Shown in pieces: positions 34,001 through 46,647 of a stretch of DNA of 64,000 nt; within the stretch, counting starts at the first letter, position 1, and each line of letters opens with the position of its first letter. This DNA is from Peronospora farinosa (Eukaryota; Oomycota; Peronosporomycetes; Peronosporales; Peronosporaceae), in assembly GCA_947646735.1 (NCBI GenBank), contig CANTFK010000985.1:62001-126000 (forward strand), written 5' to 3'. The translations under genes were made by a program, and so were the position numbers. The notes under the pieces are model-generated. The model was not told the origin of the DNA, did not search any database, and worked only from the letters and a program-made list of their open reading frames with translations.

Positions 34001-37000
34001 TGTCCTGATCTTTGGAAGTATATCGAACATGGGTGGAACTGCTACTGAATCATCGACAACAGAGCAGATACCCATTATTGAGGCTATACTTAGTCTCCGT
34101 GGAGACCCGGAGTGCCAACACGAAACTTCACCATCGCCCCCGGCATCGCTGTTCGGCATTCAGCTGCATGGATGCCCCGGTGTCACAAGGAGTCGGCTAA
34201 GAGATCTGGTACTAAACACACATGAACCCGATGAGGTTCGTGTAAATGCACTGTACTCCATCATCACGCAGGATGACGTTGATTTTGTGCGCGGCTTGTT
34301 GGCATTGCACGGGGATGGCGACCGCAAGAAGCAAGGTGTAAGTGCAAGCTGCTTCAACGATATGTCACGTCGCATGAAATTAGCACTTGTGGAATTGATG
34401 TCCGTATTCCAGCCTAGTGGATGCGTGGATTTCATCACTCTTATGTCGTACGACGTTATTTCATCCATGATCTGCCTGGAAGTGAAAACGAACGAAATAG
34501 CGTGGTTCTTGCTCCAGGACCCGTTTACTACTCTATCGCGTTTCATCGCCTCCACTGAAGAGTTGGAGGTAGTTGTGGTGTCACTACTTAAGACCACATT
34601 AGACAAAATGAACGAAATGCTCTCAGCGGAAATGAATCTGCGCATTAACGAAGGCACTCCATCACGCGAGTCTATCTTGTGGCACAATGCCGAAAGTTTA
34701 GCATCCCTGGCGGCTGCTGTAGTCCTTCACTACGATCCGGATACGCTAGGTGACGTTGACCCAAGCACATTGGCGAGTTCAGAAAGTGAAGACACGACCA
34801 AATGCTTGGTCTTTTGGAAGTGTGAGCGCGCTATTTGGCACGAGGCTGAGCTTGTGGACTCAATTCTGGGTATCTGGCAGCACTTTGCATCTCATTTTCA
34901 CTCAAATTCAGATGCCAGTTTTGCGCGACGATCCAGCAATGCCCTTAGCCGCCGTGGCAGTACGTCATTACGCTCGATGGAGAGTAGTTTGAATAGCCCT
35001 CCACCCTTGTGCTCCTCTGCGCGTTCTAATGCTGGTGCAAGTATGCTTGGGTTTGGTTTCAACCTGCTGCCTACTGGTGGCACTGCAAGCACGCCGGTAG
35101 CAAATTCCTCACTAGCACCGTCATCAGGAGGGGGCAACATTTCTGCACGGCCTCACCCTGGTGGCCCGATGCGCCAGATTCTGCAATTGCTGCTGCGATG
35201 TTTGTACCTTGTACTAATATCCGATGATTGTGCAAATTCGGCTTGCAGCGAAGGCGATGGAAATGATAATTTCACATCGGCGAAGCTGCGGCTTCCAGCC
35301 AACTCGGTGTTTTTCGCACGCATTAACAAACTGGAATATTTCATCAACGCTATGGGCCTTGGCCACGAAATTGCGCAGTTTGACTCGAGCTTTGCGCCTT
35401 CTCGCTCAGGATCCAACGGTTTGACAACAACGGCTGGATTAGTCACATCATCTGAATGCGTGAAGTCAACCCCTGGTGACGAAACGACTTTGCTTCTCTG
35501 GCTCATCCCTGAGCTCGCATTGCTAATTGACCGAGTTCGGCAAAAGTGCTGGTCCGAGTCGGCAGTCAAGTTAGCAAGCATTCTTGCTTCTTTGGTGTCC
35601 GTGCCTCTGCGCTCGTCCGATCAATTAGCTGAGCTGCTTGCTCGAAATGACTTTATCGCAAACAATCAAGAAGTTCGTCGTCGTGATTGCTTTTACCATG
35701 AACAGATGGCACACGCACGCGATATTCGCGCAATGCGTCGGGTTGGCATGTTTGACGAGGAAGCCGATGAAAAGAACCGTGCCAAGACCGAGCTCAAGCG
35801 AATTAGCAAATTTACTCGCTCTGCGACTTCGCTGGGTGGGTCTTCTAGCGACGGTGAGGATTTTGTTTGGTTGGAGCGCGTGAAGGCGAAGGACATTGAC
35901 GATTGGATGAAACTTCGAGTGTTGGCCAAATGGGGCGTTCGTCACGTCTGGGGAGTAAAAGATGAGGTTATTGTAAATACCGTGGACGACGGTACCATCA
36001 TTGGGCTCTGGGGCGACAACGAATTCTGGCGTGTGGATAACTACACGTCTAGCAATTGGATCCGTTGTCGCTTGCTTCCAGACACGGACGATGCTACTTC
36101 TCGCAAGTACAGTGCAAAGCTTTCTGCGTCTAGTCTGAAGCATGAAATAATAAACAACATAGCAGACGAATTGACCATGCCAGCAGTGGACTCTATAGTC
36201 GTGGGTGGCTCGGCTCTTACAGCACCGGGTGATTCGACGGATCAAACGTTTGAGGAGGAAGACGAAGACGACGAGAACCGCACTGTTAGCAGTGGTGGTG
36301 ATGGAGATGGATCGGATTCTGCTGAGGTTGAAGATCCGGGGTATGATGGATTGGCACTCCGCCTTAGCAGCGTGGGATATCTGGATGATGACAATAGTTC
36401 GGCTCAACTAGATGCTAGTGACAGCGATAGTGACCAAACGCGCTCGATGCTGCGAGATCGCATGCAGAGTGGTGATAGCGCTGGAGAAGTTTTAGATTCC
36501 TCGCTACGCCTAGATACTGTCATCGGCCAAAACCCAGACCTTGCGCTGCTGGTACCACCGCCGGTAGATAGCGATAATACCGTCAATATGGATACGGACG
36601 ACACTCCCATTCGAGATCGCCGTGCTGTCTCCGTGGATGTGGCTACTACTGTCAAGTCTGCGAAGGGCCGCATTGGAACGATATCAACGCGGTTTTCTTC
36701 TGGTATTAAGCGCTTGGCAGGTGCACGTCCGCCCTCTTTGTCGGGTTCCGAGAATTCAGGACTTCATCAAAGCCTCTCAAATGTTTCAAACGAAAGCAGC
36801 GATGTGCACGATCCCATGGATCTAACATCCCCGAGCGCAGCAGTAGAGGACAGCATTGCTCCACTAAGCAAGGAATCTGTGAAGCCTTCTAGCCCAACAG
36901 AACTAAGCACATCTGGCCCTGCATCGTCGTCACGGATTATGAAGAAGTTTTCAAGTAAGCACGACCACTGGAAAACATTAGGAGCACCATTTCGCACTAA

Positions 37001-40000
37001 GGCGTATCTTGTCCTACCGTCAGGGTTGTTGGTGCGTGGTGTTTTACGTATTGGCGCTGCGACTATTGTCTTTGAGGGCGAGCGTGTGGTGACTCTGCGT
37101 TGCATCGCTGACGCGTTTAAATCAAACGAGGACGGAGGTGTTGCTGCACGACAGCGCAGCGCTCAACGACTTCACGAAACATACGTGTCACAACTGAAAC
37201 GCCGTGTGTGGGGTGTCCGTGTAATCCGTGTAATCCATCGGCGGCGATTCCTCATGGAGGGTCAGAACGGCCTTGAGATTTACTTTGTGGACGGAAGCTC
37301 GTGTTTCTTCGGACTTGAAAGCTATGGAGAAGCTGATCTTGTGTATGCCATTTTAAAAGAGCGCAAACCTCCATGTCTCGCAAAGTGGGGCAAGAGATTT
37401 TTGGCAGCTGATCGAATGTTTTCGAAGAGCAAGTGGACAGAGATTTGGGTTCGGCGTGAGATCAGCAACTTTGAATACTTAATGGCACTGAACGTTTCAG
37501 CAGGTCGTTCTTATAATGATGCCTCACAGTATCCTATCTTCCCGTGGATAATCAAAGATTACGAATCTGCGGAGCTACATTTGGACAATGAAGACATTTA
37601 TCGTGACTTGCGCCGGCCGATTGGTGCTCAAACCCCTGAGGCTATTCATCGTGCACGAGCAACGTACGAGAATTGGGATCCAAAGACGCCCATCCCAGCG
37701 TTCCACTACGCAAATACGTACTCACACATGCAGTCTGTGCTGTACTTCTTGATCCGACTTGCCCCTTTTACTGGAGCTGTTTTAGGCAGCGAGGAGCAGC
37801 AGTTCCATCGCAGGGCTGTTGGAGAACCTACGTTTGATTCAGTGCCTGATGCCTTTCGAATGTGTACAAGCGATCATCGTCACATGTTTGAGCTCACACC
37901 AGAGTTTTTCTACCTACCAGAGCTGTTTTCAAGTGCTCGAAATAAAACGTTAGCTTGCCACTTTGCCCCAGGACAGGACATTAGTGCGACGGCGGGTCTC
38001 GCGCGGAATGTGGCACTGCCACCTTGGGCTACGTCTCCGTATGATTTCGTGCGACTTCACCGTCTAGCACTGGAGAGCGATTTCGTTTCCAGCAACCTCC
38101 ACCACTGGATCGATCTTATATTCGGGTATAAACAGACCGGTCTGGCCGCCGTCGATGGCTTGAACTCATACCACATTGCTTGCTACCCGGAGCGTTTGGA
38201 TCTCAGTACCTCGAGCGATGGTGTACGTGCGAAGCTCGTTCAGCGTGGCACTGTGCCAATCCAGCTTTTCCGTAAGCCTCACCCCGCTCGAATGACTCAA
38301 GATGAGTCACTAGAGGCACGATACCCAGCCTCACATAGCATGGCCGTGCTGTCTTCGCGTCGACAGGTGCGCCGTCACGATCTTCCGTCCAAACACACCA
38401 CTGCTGTGAAAAGCGTGCGCTTTTCGAATGCACTGAATCATGCAGTGGCACTCACCGCACTTACTGGGTCCGGTCCCGGTCTTGGAAGTGGTACCGGCAT
38501 GGGAGCCCATACCACTGGCAGCAACGACCACGGAGTTGTTGTGTATACGACGGATAGTGACGGTGTTGTCTTGGCAAAACGTTACTTAAACTCGGTGCCA
38601 GATACGGTGCGCTCGTGCCCATTCTCGATGGTGGATGTGGACCAATGGTGGAAGCTTCCTGCGGGTTGTCTTGTGAACGAAGGAGTAGTGTTTTACGAGC
38701 AAATGATCAGTTGTGGTTACTGGGATGGCAGTTGGCGTATTCACTGGGCAGCTGATGGCGAGCTCTTACAACGAATCGCCTTCCACAAAAAGCCTATTCT
38801 GTGTATGGCTCGAAGCGAGGACGACTTTACTGGCGATTTGGCGTTGGCTTTTGGCAGTGAAGATTGCACTGTTTCGGTTTGGGCGTTGTCAAAACTCTCA
38901 GCGTCTCGCTCACGACGGCTTTTCCTTAAAAACGAGCTACCTGTGGGTGGTTTGCCTTGGGTTTTGCTGGTGGGCCACACGAGTCCAGTAGTTGCTGTGG
39001 CGCTTAATGTGGACCTAGATGTGGTGGTTAGTGCCTCCAAGGACAACATGCTTTTGTTACATTCGCTACGCGGATCGACACCGCTAAATGCTTTGGCGCT
39101 CACGCCTGGACTAATGGAGACGTCTGCTGTCGCTCACATGGTCATTTCGGCCCAGGGCGACACGCTGGTTCACTCCATTACAACTCATAAGACTCAGCGG
39201 AGTGGGCGTTACTCGCGTGCAAATTCGCTTTTTTCTGATGACAAGGCTAGACTTACGGTCGGTGAAGGAAGCGGCAATAGTAGCATGGTGGCAGGCGGTT
39301 TGTCCAGCAGCGGATATGTCGCCACAAGTGATCAGCAACCGCATGACGGCTCAGAAAAGCAATCTGAACTCTATGTCGTGTCCATCAATGGTCACGTGGT
39401 TTCTCATGATAAACTCATAATTCGAGGTGAAGGCGAGAAGATTAATGAGAATGGCAAGCCTCCGATCCCACATCTGCTGCTAGATCGCGGTGTATTATTC
39501 ACACGCTCAGGCGAGTATTTGATCACGGCGTGTGCTGGTGCTGAAGCAGCAATTGAAGTACGTGATGCCGGTTTGCCGGGGTCTGTGGTCCGACGTATCG
39601 AATGCAAGCGCCCAGGAGCTGAGCTAACGAGTTTGAGCATGGGACAAGATGAGCGTTGTATCGTTTGTGGCTATGCCGATGGAGCGGTGGTAGCCTACGC
39701 TCTTCATTTTGGTGTTGCTGATGGCTGCAAGAGTCTCGTTGGACTAGATAGGCAGGCACGGGAACGCGAGCGTGCTGCCCTTGCACAGGCTACTAAGCGC
39801 GATTTGCTGCGTAACAAGAAACGGGAGGATCTCCTACCTGCCTTTATGCGCGGTAATAGTGGTGCAGAAGGAACCACTCTTTGGCTACGGCAGGGAAAGA
39901 CTGCAATGCCCGAAGAGCCGTTCATTACCCACATGCAGGAGCGGTTTGCACTGCTGAAGCAGAATTGCGTCGGTGGAGATGAAAAGTACGAAGCAATGCT

Positions 40001-41185
40001 TCGTACATTATGGAACGCAATTTATTCGCAGCAACCATTCCAAAAAGAGAACGAGTCGTCCACTTCTGGGCAACCTCACTTTATTGCAGAGGGCAAGCTG
40101 TTAGACTTGAGCGACAATAACTCGACTGACGGTGATGCTGTAGCTTCTGAACCGGCTAAAAAAGAGCTGCAATTTGAACGAGTTGGCGAATCATGGAGTC
40201 GATTGGGTTTTCAGCGTCCGGATCCGACAACGGATTTCCGTGCCGGTGGCATGCTGAGCTTGGATTGTTTGGTGTACTTCGCATCACATTACACCTCGGA
40301 AGCTGTGCGCATGGTGACTAGCCAGGTGCCTGGGTCACACGACCACACGTACCCGTGGGGTCCAGCAGGTATCAATGTGACGTGTATGGTGGCACGGCTT
40401 TTCTGGAAGTTTGATGGTGAACTCGTTCGCGCACAACAAAGTAACTGGTCACTGTTTTACGATAATGAGGCCTTTCATGTGCTCTTTTCGGAAGTATTCG
40501 TGCTTTTCGACTACCTCTGGAACGATATGAACGCCAATTACGGCAATTTTTCCGGTAAGTTTATGTGTGTCTGGTTGATGTTTTTTTGGGCTTGAAACTT
40601 AGACTCGAATTGTTTTGTATTCATGCAGTGGTGATTCAAGCAACAAACGATCGAGTCATGGACGTGCTGGAAGAGGCTCACGGCGATATTAACGTGTTGC
40701 TGATGGAGCTACGCTCGCAAAGTGTGCCTACAACGACAGAAAAGCAACGGCGGACATCTACATGTTCGCGCTCCATGGAAAATTTCCTGACAACTATTAA
40801 CACGAGTATTACGGATGCCTCAGCTACCATAAATGAGGGTCTCACCTCCTCAGATGGCTCAAGCTTCCCGCCATCTACGCCTCCTAACAAGTCGCCACGG
40901 TCTTCGTGGTCATTCACTGCGCAGGTCTCACAATCTGTCAATCGGTTGAGTCTGGGTGCCATCGGCTCTTCAGGTTCATCTGCGCCAGCCCCTGCAACAG
41001 AGCAAGTTCTCCTTCCTGGCTTTGAGGACAGTGGTTCACCAAAGCCGACACCAATTGCTTCAACAGATGCATTGGTGCCTGATGTGAACGACCCCTTCGC
41101 TGGCAACGACATTTGTGGATTTGAAAAGAAACCACCTTTGCCGCCCCAAGTGGAAAGCGAAGACCCTTTTGCGTGCTTGCTGTGA
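31066..41185 (+). CDS. Giant PH-BEACH-WD40 protein (LvsA/neurobeachin/SPIRRIG class)
   Basis: Four exons (31066-31117, 31199-33132, 33213-40554, 40629-41185) give about 3294 aa. The order is: helical N-terminal region; concanavalin-like lectin domain at about 185-320 (FPNNGYTFCTWIKF ... GRWHFLCITHT); long helical armadillo-like region with serine-rich inserts; PH-like domain from about 1925 (AYLVLPSGLLVRGVLRIG); BEACH domain at about 2069-2355 (RREISNFEYLMALN, AGRSYNDASQYPIFPWI, FGYKQTG); then WD40-like repeats to about 2830. Such proteins regulate lysosome, vesicle and autophagy traffic. The intron at 33133-33212 (GTATTATG...TCTCAG) is inferred because the frame changes there; the alternative is a one-base error at the C-run near 33146. 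The C-terminal tail has two DPF motifs and ends EDPFACLL, like endocytic adaptor ligands. Confidence 0.9.
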
Positions 41186-41357
41186 TACAGTCATGTTGGG
41201 AAGTAGCCAGAATTACCTAGTTAGAACCTGTACAGCGAGCGTTGCACGCAAATGTAAGCAAGATGAGGCAATGCAGTTCATTCATTGTAAAAAAACGAAA
41301 GCTCGGATGCCGTGGCAGTCTAAATGTGTCGGAATCTCGTGTTTGCAAGGTCGTCTT

Positions 41358-42533
41358 TTACCAAAAGAGGAAGTCGACGTCAACATCCTCGTTGGCCTTC
41401 CGTCGGAAAACTGCAACGTACTTCTTGCCGCCACCACGAGCGACCTTCTTGCCTTCTTCCGTCTCCTCCATCATCGCCTTCACGCACGGGTCGGACTCCT
41501 GTAGCACAACGTTCGTATTCAACTTGTCAATACGATATCTCCATTTTCAACAGCCTATCCTCTTAACCTGCTATCGTACCAGCTCGCTGTCCGTGATACG
41601 GGCGAAGCACGGGTGGCTTGAGCACTTTTCCACGTGCCACTCGTGTAGCTCCTCCACGTCAGTGATAGTGTACAGGATGCCACCAGGAGCCAACAGATAC
41701 GCGTATTCCGCAAGTAGCGGCGTACTACAAAAACGAAAAAAAATCACCACAATCATTAAGACCCACTCGTCCAGCATCATCACTCCGTTGACAATAACAA
41801 GTCTCATACTGGACAATCCGGCGACGATGCAGCCGCGTTTTAAACTGCGGGTCTGGAAAACAAAAGAACATCTTGGTAATTTGCCCCTTACAAAAGTAAT
41901 GGGGCAAATAACGCATTGCATTCGACCGTAGCACCGACACGTTCTGAAACTGACCCGGATACTCGGTACGCAGCGCCTCAATACGCAAACGCACATATTC
42001 CGTCACCTTGGCACGAATCTCAAGTGCTAACGTCACTTTTTCCGGAAAAAGCTCGGCCAGTTTCACTAAAAGTGCACAAATAACCCCAGCAAAACCCCTT
42101 TTCAACTCTGATCCACACACTCGTTTCTACAGCACGTCATTCTTCACCTGTGAGTCCACCAAAACCACAGCCCACATCCAAAAAGTCCACACTTCTGCTC
42201 CCCAGAATAAATAACACATACATTGTATAGTCAATAAAAAGTACAACACAATATTACTAAATGATTAGGGGTTGGTAGATTGCAATTTTTCATTTTCATT
42301 TTTTTCTTACGGGGTCTCCATATCCGGATAATGCATCGACCAATCCATTTTATCCGGCGTCCTTGGACTGTAAAATATTATATTAAGTGACTTGTCATAA
42401 CACATTGTATCCATTATACAAGAACCACGTACTAGTCAAAACAATCATTATGTGACAAGGGGTTACAATGAGCACGAGAACGATAAAACTTTTTTTGCGG
42501 CAGCTTCGCCACGTCTTGAGCCATGGTCGTCAT
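41358..42533 (-). CDS. tRNA (guanine-N7-)-methyltransferase, METTL1/Trm8
   Basis: Six exons join in phase: 42533-42433, 42367-42311, 42194-42148, 42065-41810, 41724-41580, 41498-41358; 248 aa, close to the usual family length. The enzyme makes m7G46 in the variable loop of many tRNAs together with a WDR4/Trm82 partner. Diagnostic parts in order are PQKKFYRSRAHCNP, TPDKMDW, the SAM-binding motif DVGCGFGGLT, LALEIRAKV, TKMFFCFPDPQFK with the catalytic region, LLAEYAYLLAPGG and ITDVEELHEW, and the C-terminal EEGKKVARGGGKKY...FRR. Acceptor choice of exon 3 has two in-frame AGs three bases apart. The start is the first ATG of exon 1; a second ATG nine bases later is equally possible. It shares a 121-bp divergent promoter with the XPA gene. 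Confidence 0.93.
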
Positions 42534-42654
42534 TTATTTTCTTCCCAATGGCCAGTCAATTAACAAGTAAAATAAAAAACGCTCCAGTCACTAAACGATG
42601 TCACTATTTCCCTCTCACTACTGACATTACGGAAAAATAACTTCTATTTGTGGC
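42534..42654. promoter_or_regulatory. Short bidirectional promoter, METTL1 / XPA
   Basis: Only 121 bp separate the two divergent start codons, so both genes must share this region for their promoters and 5' leaders. Confidence 0.6.
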
Positions 42655-43245
42655 ATGACGTCGATCGACGTGCCAAGGGGTCGCTGCGTTGAATGCGGTG
42701 ACGATGGGTTATACTTGGATCGTATTCTGCTGGAGCATTTTGCACTGCATGTGTGTGTCACGTGTAAACAGGATCAGACACTACGTGATGGCGGGTTTGA
42801 GCTCTTGTCCAAATCGCGAGCTCGAGTCGAATATGCGCTTCCTGATTCGTCATTTTGTGGTCTGTCATATATCAGTAAACCTAATCCACGACATGAAGCT
42901 TTTGCACCTGTACAACTTTATTTACGACGAACTTTAATACAAGAAGCTTATCGATTATACGGAGACGACGAAGGACTGCAACAAGAAAAACAAAAGCGGA
43001 AAAAACGAGCGTTTCAATTGGCCGCGAGCAGGACGAGCCATTTGTTGAAGCGACAACATGCACAGGGATTACACACTGACGGGAATAAAAACGAGAGAAA
43101 TGGGAAGAAGAAAAAAGTGGATTATGTGTCACTGTTGGATAAAGACCATCGTCATGATTTTGGGATTGAAAAGTTTGATGAAAAACAAAAGAGCTGGAGC
43201 AAGACATGTGAGTGTGGAATGCACGTGCAATTTGAAAAATGGTGA
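42655..43245 (+). CDS. DNA repair protein XPA homologue
   Basis: A 196-aa single-exon protein. XPA is the damage-verification and scaffold factor of nucleotide excision repair and binds DNA, RPA and TFIIH. Residues 10-40 form the C4 zinc finger (CVECG ... CVTCKQD, two CxxC pairs). The DNA-binding domain follows: KSRARVEYALPDSSF, then SKPNPRHEAFAPVQLYL (compare KKNPHHSQWGDMKLYL of animals), and a long basic helix (EKQKRKKRAF). The C-terminus (HRHDFG ... SWSKTCECGMHVQFEKW) matches the TFIIH-binding end of animal XPA (HEHEYG ... RKTCTMCGHELTYEKM). It is shorter than the human protein (273 aa) because the disordered N-terminal RPA-binding extension is missing. The gene is divergent from METTL1 and convergent with the F-box gene (134 bp between stops). 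Confidence 0.92.
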   Translation: MTSIDVPRGRCVECGDDGLYLDRILLEHFALHVCVTCKQDQTLRDGGFELLSKSRARVEYALPDSSFCGLSYISKPNPRHEAFAPVQLYLRRTLIQEAYRLYGDDEGLQQEKQKRKKRAFQLAASRTSHLLKRQHAQGLHTDGNKNERNGKKKKVDYVSLLDKDHRHDFGIEKFDEKQKSWSKTCECGMHVQFEKW

Positions 43246-43379
43246 CACATGGAGGGATGACAATGGTCTAGAACTGCAGAGAATAACAAATGACATGTAT
43301 TATTACTGCAATGAGACGGAGCAGCTAGAATAATGATTATTGTTTTTTAGGGTAGAAGATAAAGGCATGATGGTTGTTC

Positions 43380-44517
43380 TCATTCCCATCGTCGAGTACG
43401 GCCGATAATGCCTTTGTAAGAGGCAGTCATGTATACTGCCAAACCAGTCAATGCAGCCATGCGCAAGTTTGAACTCAGCTTGTACGACGGCGTAGCTGCT
43501 ACGGTAGACTCACTTTTAGACTGTACAGGTTTCCATGGTACGCCGCATATGTTGACATGGCTGAGACAGCAATAATACTTAGGTCGTCGATCCTCGTCTT
43601 CGTCGAGAAGAGCCTGAGGAAGCTCAAACGTCTGTGCTTGGTGTCGTCCAATCAGTGTCATCCGTAACACTGTCTTCTTGCTTGCTGCCACTTTTCGAGG
43701 AAGCACAAATTCCTGCAGTATCATGTCATTCTTGACGTCGTAGTCATGAGAAGAGTAGAATGGCTTGATAGCGGATGCACGGGATATCCCTACAAATTGG
43801 TTTTGCATTCCTGTTGGTCCTTTTTGCAACGTCGTCACGTCGTCAACATCAAAGAACTCGAACCGAACTTTTTGAGGTGCATATGTGGGGCTATCAGGAT
43901 GCCAAAAGACTCGATAAGGGACAATCTGCACCGCGTTCACCATGCACGATCCATTCAATGCATAATCAATAAATTCCATTGCATTCTGATCCGTTGATGC
44001 AGAGCTACTCCAGTAACACGATTGACCTGACGAGCAGCCACAGCGATGCTGCATCCGCTCGCCCATTGTCGTCAGCTCCATCTCTTCCGTCTCCATTGTC
44101 TGTAGCTTCTGTAGCTCTAACCAACAGCGTGAGGGCATGAGTGTATTTACAGGCGATTCGTTCGGTCGGTCAGCAGACGAAAAGGCTTCAACATCTCCCA
44201 GTAGCTGCTTGTCCTCCACTGCAGTGCCTTGTGCTAGACACGCCATCTTCTTCCACAGATTTATGCAGTTCAACGTATTACTATACGTCACTTGAACAAT
44301 TGCGAGGTCTTTCCAGAGCTCTAGAGACAGTAAATAACCACACAAAAACACGTCAATGTCTCGAACAAATGCCAACATCAACACAAAAGAAGAAAGACGT
44401 ACCGTGTTTACGTGTAAGCTCCAATAATGTATGCGACGTCTCTTCGGCTACATGTAGCGCCGAGTGGTCTAGAAATTGCAGTACTTGGAGTACCACCACA
44501 GTCGGTAATTTATCCAT
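43380..44517 (-). CDS. F-box protein, At4g00755-like
   Basis: Two exons, 44517-44403 and 44320-43380 (intron GTACGT...TCTCTAG, phase 1), encode 351 aa. The first 40 residues form an F-box-like helix pair (LPTVVVLQVLQFLDHSAL), and LWKDLAIVQ continues it after the splice. The middle part has CYWSSSASTDQNAMEFIDYAL and a following beta-rich module (IVPYRVFWHPDSPTYAPQKVRFEF, split by my reading). This resembles the galactose-binding-like half of plant F-box proteins of the At4g00755 group. A role as substrate adaptor of an SCF ubiquitin ligase is inferred from the F-box. A weakly hydrophobic stretch near the C-terminus (NLRMAALTGLAVYMTASY) could be a tail anchor. Confidence 0.8.
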
Positions 44518-45149
44518 TATTGAGTCAGTCGGTTTTCTTCTTCGTCGTAAATTTCTTTTTTTCTTCAAGTTGGTAAATGAACGTTGTTGTTGTCCCAAGC
44601 AGACAACAAGAAATGACAAAATGTGTAGAGAATAGAATTCGGTAATGGAAAAGAGCCATTTATTACATAAAACACAACCCATTCAATAGATTTTACAAGT
44701 AGATTCGCAACTGCTCAGTATTGTAAGCTATACACCATATGTTTTTTTTCCTTTTAAAGAGACTCGTTTTCTTTTTAATTTCGTCGAATTGTCGTGTCGC
44801 AGGCGTACGACGTACGTATGATTGTGCTCATACTGGCCCAATTTATTTGTACTTTAGCCCAAAAACCTTGTACACACGTTATGTCAATTTACCGATGCCC
44901 CAGACCCAGCTTCAACTTTAAAAACCAACGCCGCTTCAAGCTATTGAGCAACGTATGGCGTTATATATAAGTACCACTTGAAAAACCTGTTGGCAATTTT
45001 TGCAAATTTATAGGTGAAGATTATCATGTTTGACGAGATTCTCTTACACGTAGACAACATTTTTTTCAGTGAAATATTCAAACAACATCAACAAATAGCA
45101 TGACATTATCCATATGGGAAGTAAAGTGCAAGTATAAAACACTGTATTC
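44518..45149. other. Intergenic region, F-box 5' side / SLC35F5-like 3' side
   Basis: About 630 bp, strongly AT-rich. It must contain the F-box promoter. No gene was found. Confidence 0.5.
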
Positions 45150-46394
45150 TTACACGTCACATGCACTAGCACTGTTACGATGTAAGCGAGAGTCAGGAAC
45201 TTTGTCGAAACGGTCCGTAGAGCGCTGAAGATACGATTCCTGCAGGTTCTGCTTTGTACCAACGTTAATCAGTATAAATCCAAAGATGACAAGCGCCGAG
45301 GCGACAAGTGTCACGTTCGTTGGCAACATATTGTGGCACCAAAAGTCAGCGACAATTGCCATTGGAACGGTCAATGACAGTCCAACGGTGGCCACAGTAG
45401 GCGACGTAAGCAGCACGGCACGTGCCCAGAGGTAGTCCGACAGCACATTGTCAAACAGACCCTTTACACCAATGAGAAGCACAATCTCGAGCGATAAATC
45501 ACTAAGTGATTCAATGCTAGAGTAGTGAAATGCCAAGACAAATGGTAGCAAACAGACCATGTTGATAATCCCAATGATCCCAAAAAATAGCGAAATGCTT
45601 ACGCTTTCATCATCTGGAATCAGTTGACGGATTGTAGTCGTGTAGACGGCATACATAAAGGCAGCAAAAAGCGCCACGACGTCTCCAAGTACATGGTCCG
45701 TTGTGCCACCACCGTCCGTTCCTCCGTCATTAAAAATCGTCGAAATGTTACCGGCCATACAGAAAATTACACCTGCTAACTTCATCCAGACAAAAGATTC
45801 CTCAAGTGCTACGACACTTAGAAGGAACGTGAACACCGTCGACGTGGAGCTCACAATCGTGCTACTGGACACGCTCGTGAGGTTCAGACTCTCGTTGTAC
45901 GCAAAGTTGGCAATGAACCAGAGAGGCGAGATGATGGCACTAATGCGGAAGATCTGACGATAACTTGCCTGTGTACTTGAGCGTTGTAGCAATTCTCGAT
46001 GACTGAGCTTGCCATTCGTTGGTAAACCTCGATACCACGCCTTGGCTTTTGGAATCAGAACCTGCGACGCGTACCAGAGCGGTAAATTCACCGAAAAGAG
46101 AGAGATACCGACATATGTAAGAAAGAATGGGCCCTGAAAGCTCAAATTGTGGAAAATGTATTGCACTAAGACGCTTGCAAACGTCCAAATGAGTGCCACA
46201 ATCATGAGGAATGCGACGCCCAGCAGCCAGTCAAAGGTCGATCGCGTGTGTTGCTTCTTGTGCAATCCCCGACGGTTTGTGTCGTCACGTAGCAGGACAT
46301 CATGCTCTGACGCGTCATCATTTGATGACGTCGTCGCTGTGGGTGACGCAGAGAACGTGTGCTTTACAACAAACGGCTCCATAGCGTCGCTCAT
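45150..46394 (-). CDS. SLC35F5-like drug/metabolite-type transporter
   Basis: A 414-aa single-exon protein with about ten membrane spans, of the DMT/EamA (TPT) superfamily. Solute carrier SLC35F5 in animals and its plant and fungal relatives sit in Golgi or vacuolar membranes with uncertain substrates. Characteristic parts are the first helix (LIWTFASVLVQYIF), FFLTYVGISLF, WFIANFAYNESL, TSVSSSTIVSSTSTVFTF, LAGVIFCMAGN, and the last helices (DYLWARAVLLTSPTVATVGLSLTVP). The cytosolic N-terminus is polar and the C-terminal tail is short. The ATG at 46394 is supported by the absence of a longer in-frame extension with homology. The gene is divergent from the C2/U-box gene. Confidence 0.88.
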   Translation of the reverse strand: MSDAMEPFVVKHTFSASPTATTSSNDDASEHDVLLRDDTNRRGLHKKQHTRSTFDWLLGVAFLMIVALIWTFASVLVQYIFHNLSFQGPFFLTYVGISLFSVNLPLWYASQVLIPKAKAWYRGLPTNGKLSHRELLQRSSTQASYRQIFRISAIISPLWFIANFAYNESLNLTSVSSSTIVSSTSTVFTFLLSVVALEESFVWMKLAGVIFCMAGNISTIFNDGGTDGGGTTDHVLGDVVALFAAFMYAVYTTTIRQLIPDDESVSISLFFGIIGIINMVCLLPFVLAFHYSSIESLSDLSLEIVLLIGVKGLFDNVLSDYLWARAVLLTSPTVATVGLSLTVPMAIVADFWCHNMLPTNVTLVASALVIFGFILINVGTKQNLQESYLQRSTDRFDKVPDSRLHRNSASACDV

Positions 46395-46647
46395 TTCGGT
46401 CCAAGAATTCTCAAGACATTTCTTGGCTCAGAACAGCCTCATCTGAGTCATCAAAAACGAGGGCTATCATTGGCTACGCTATGTAAGTTGCTGCAAGAAT
46501 CAACGTCAAGGTCACGTCTGAAGTAAGCCCTTACAACTACTTTTGTGAATGCGTGCTTTTTTATAGTCCGATACAAATACCGGTAGACATGCATCGCAGA
46601 CGCGAAAGAATTCATTAACGACATTATCGATCCTTCTCGTCGGAGGA
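46395..46647. promoter_or_regulatory. Divergent promoter region, SLC35F5-like / C2-U-box
   Basis: 253 bp between divergent start codons. No clear core element could be assigned. Confidence 0.4.

Noticed and set aside
35625..36407. 260-aa minus-strand frame inside the BEACH gene
   Set aside because: Antisense to the strongly supported BEACH coding frame, with no recognisable domain.
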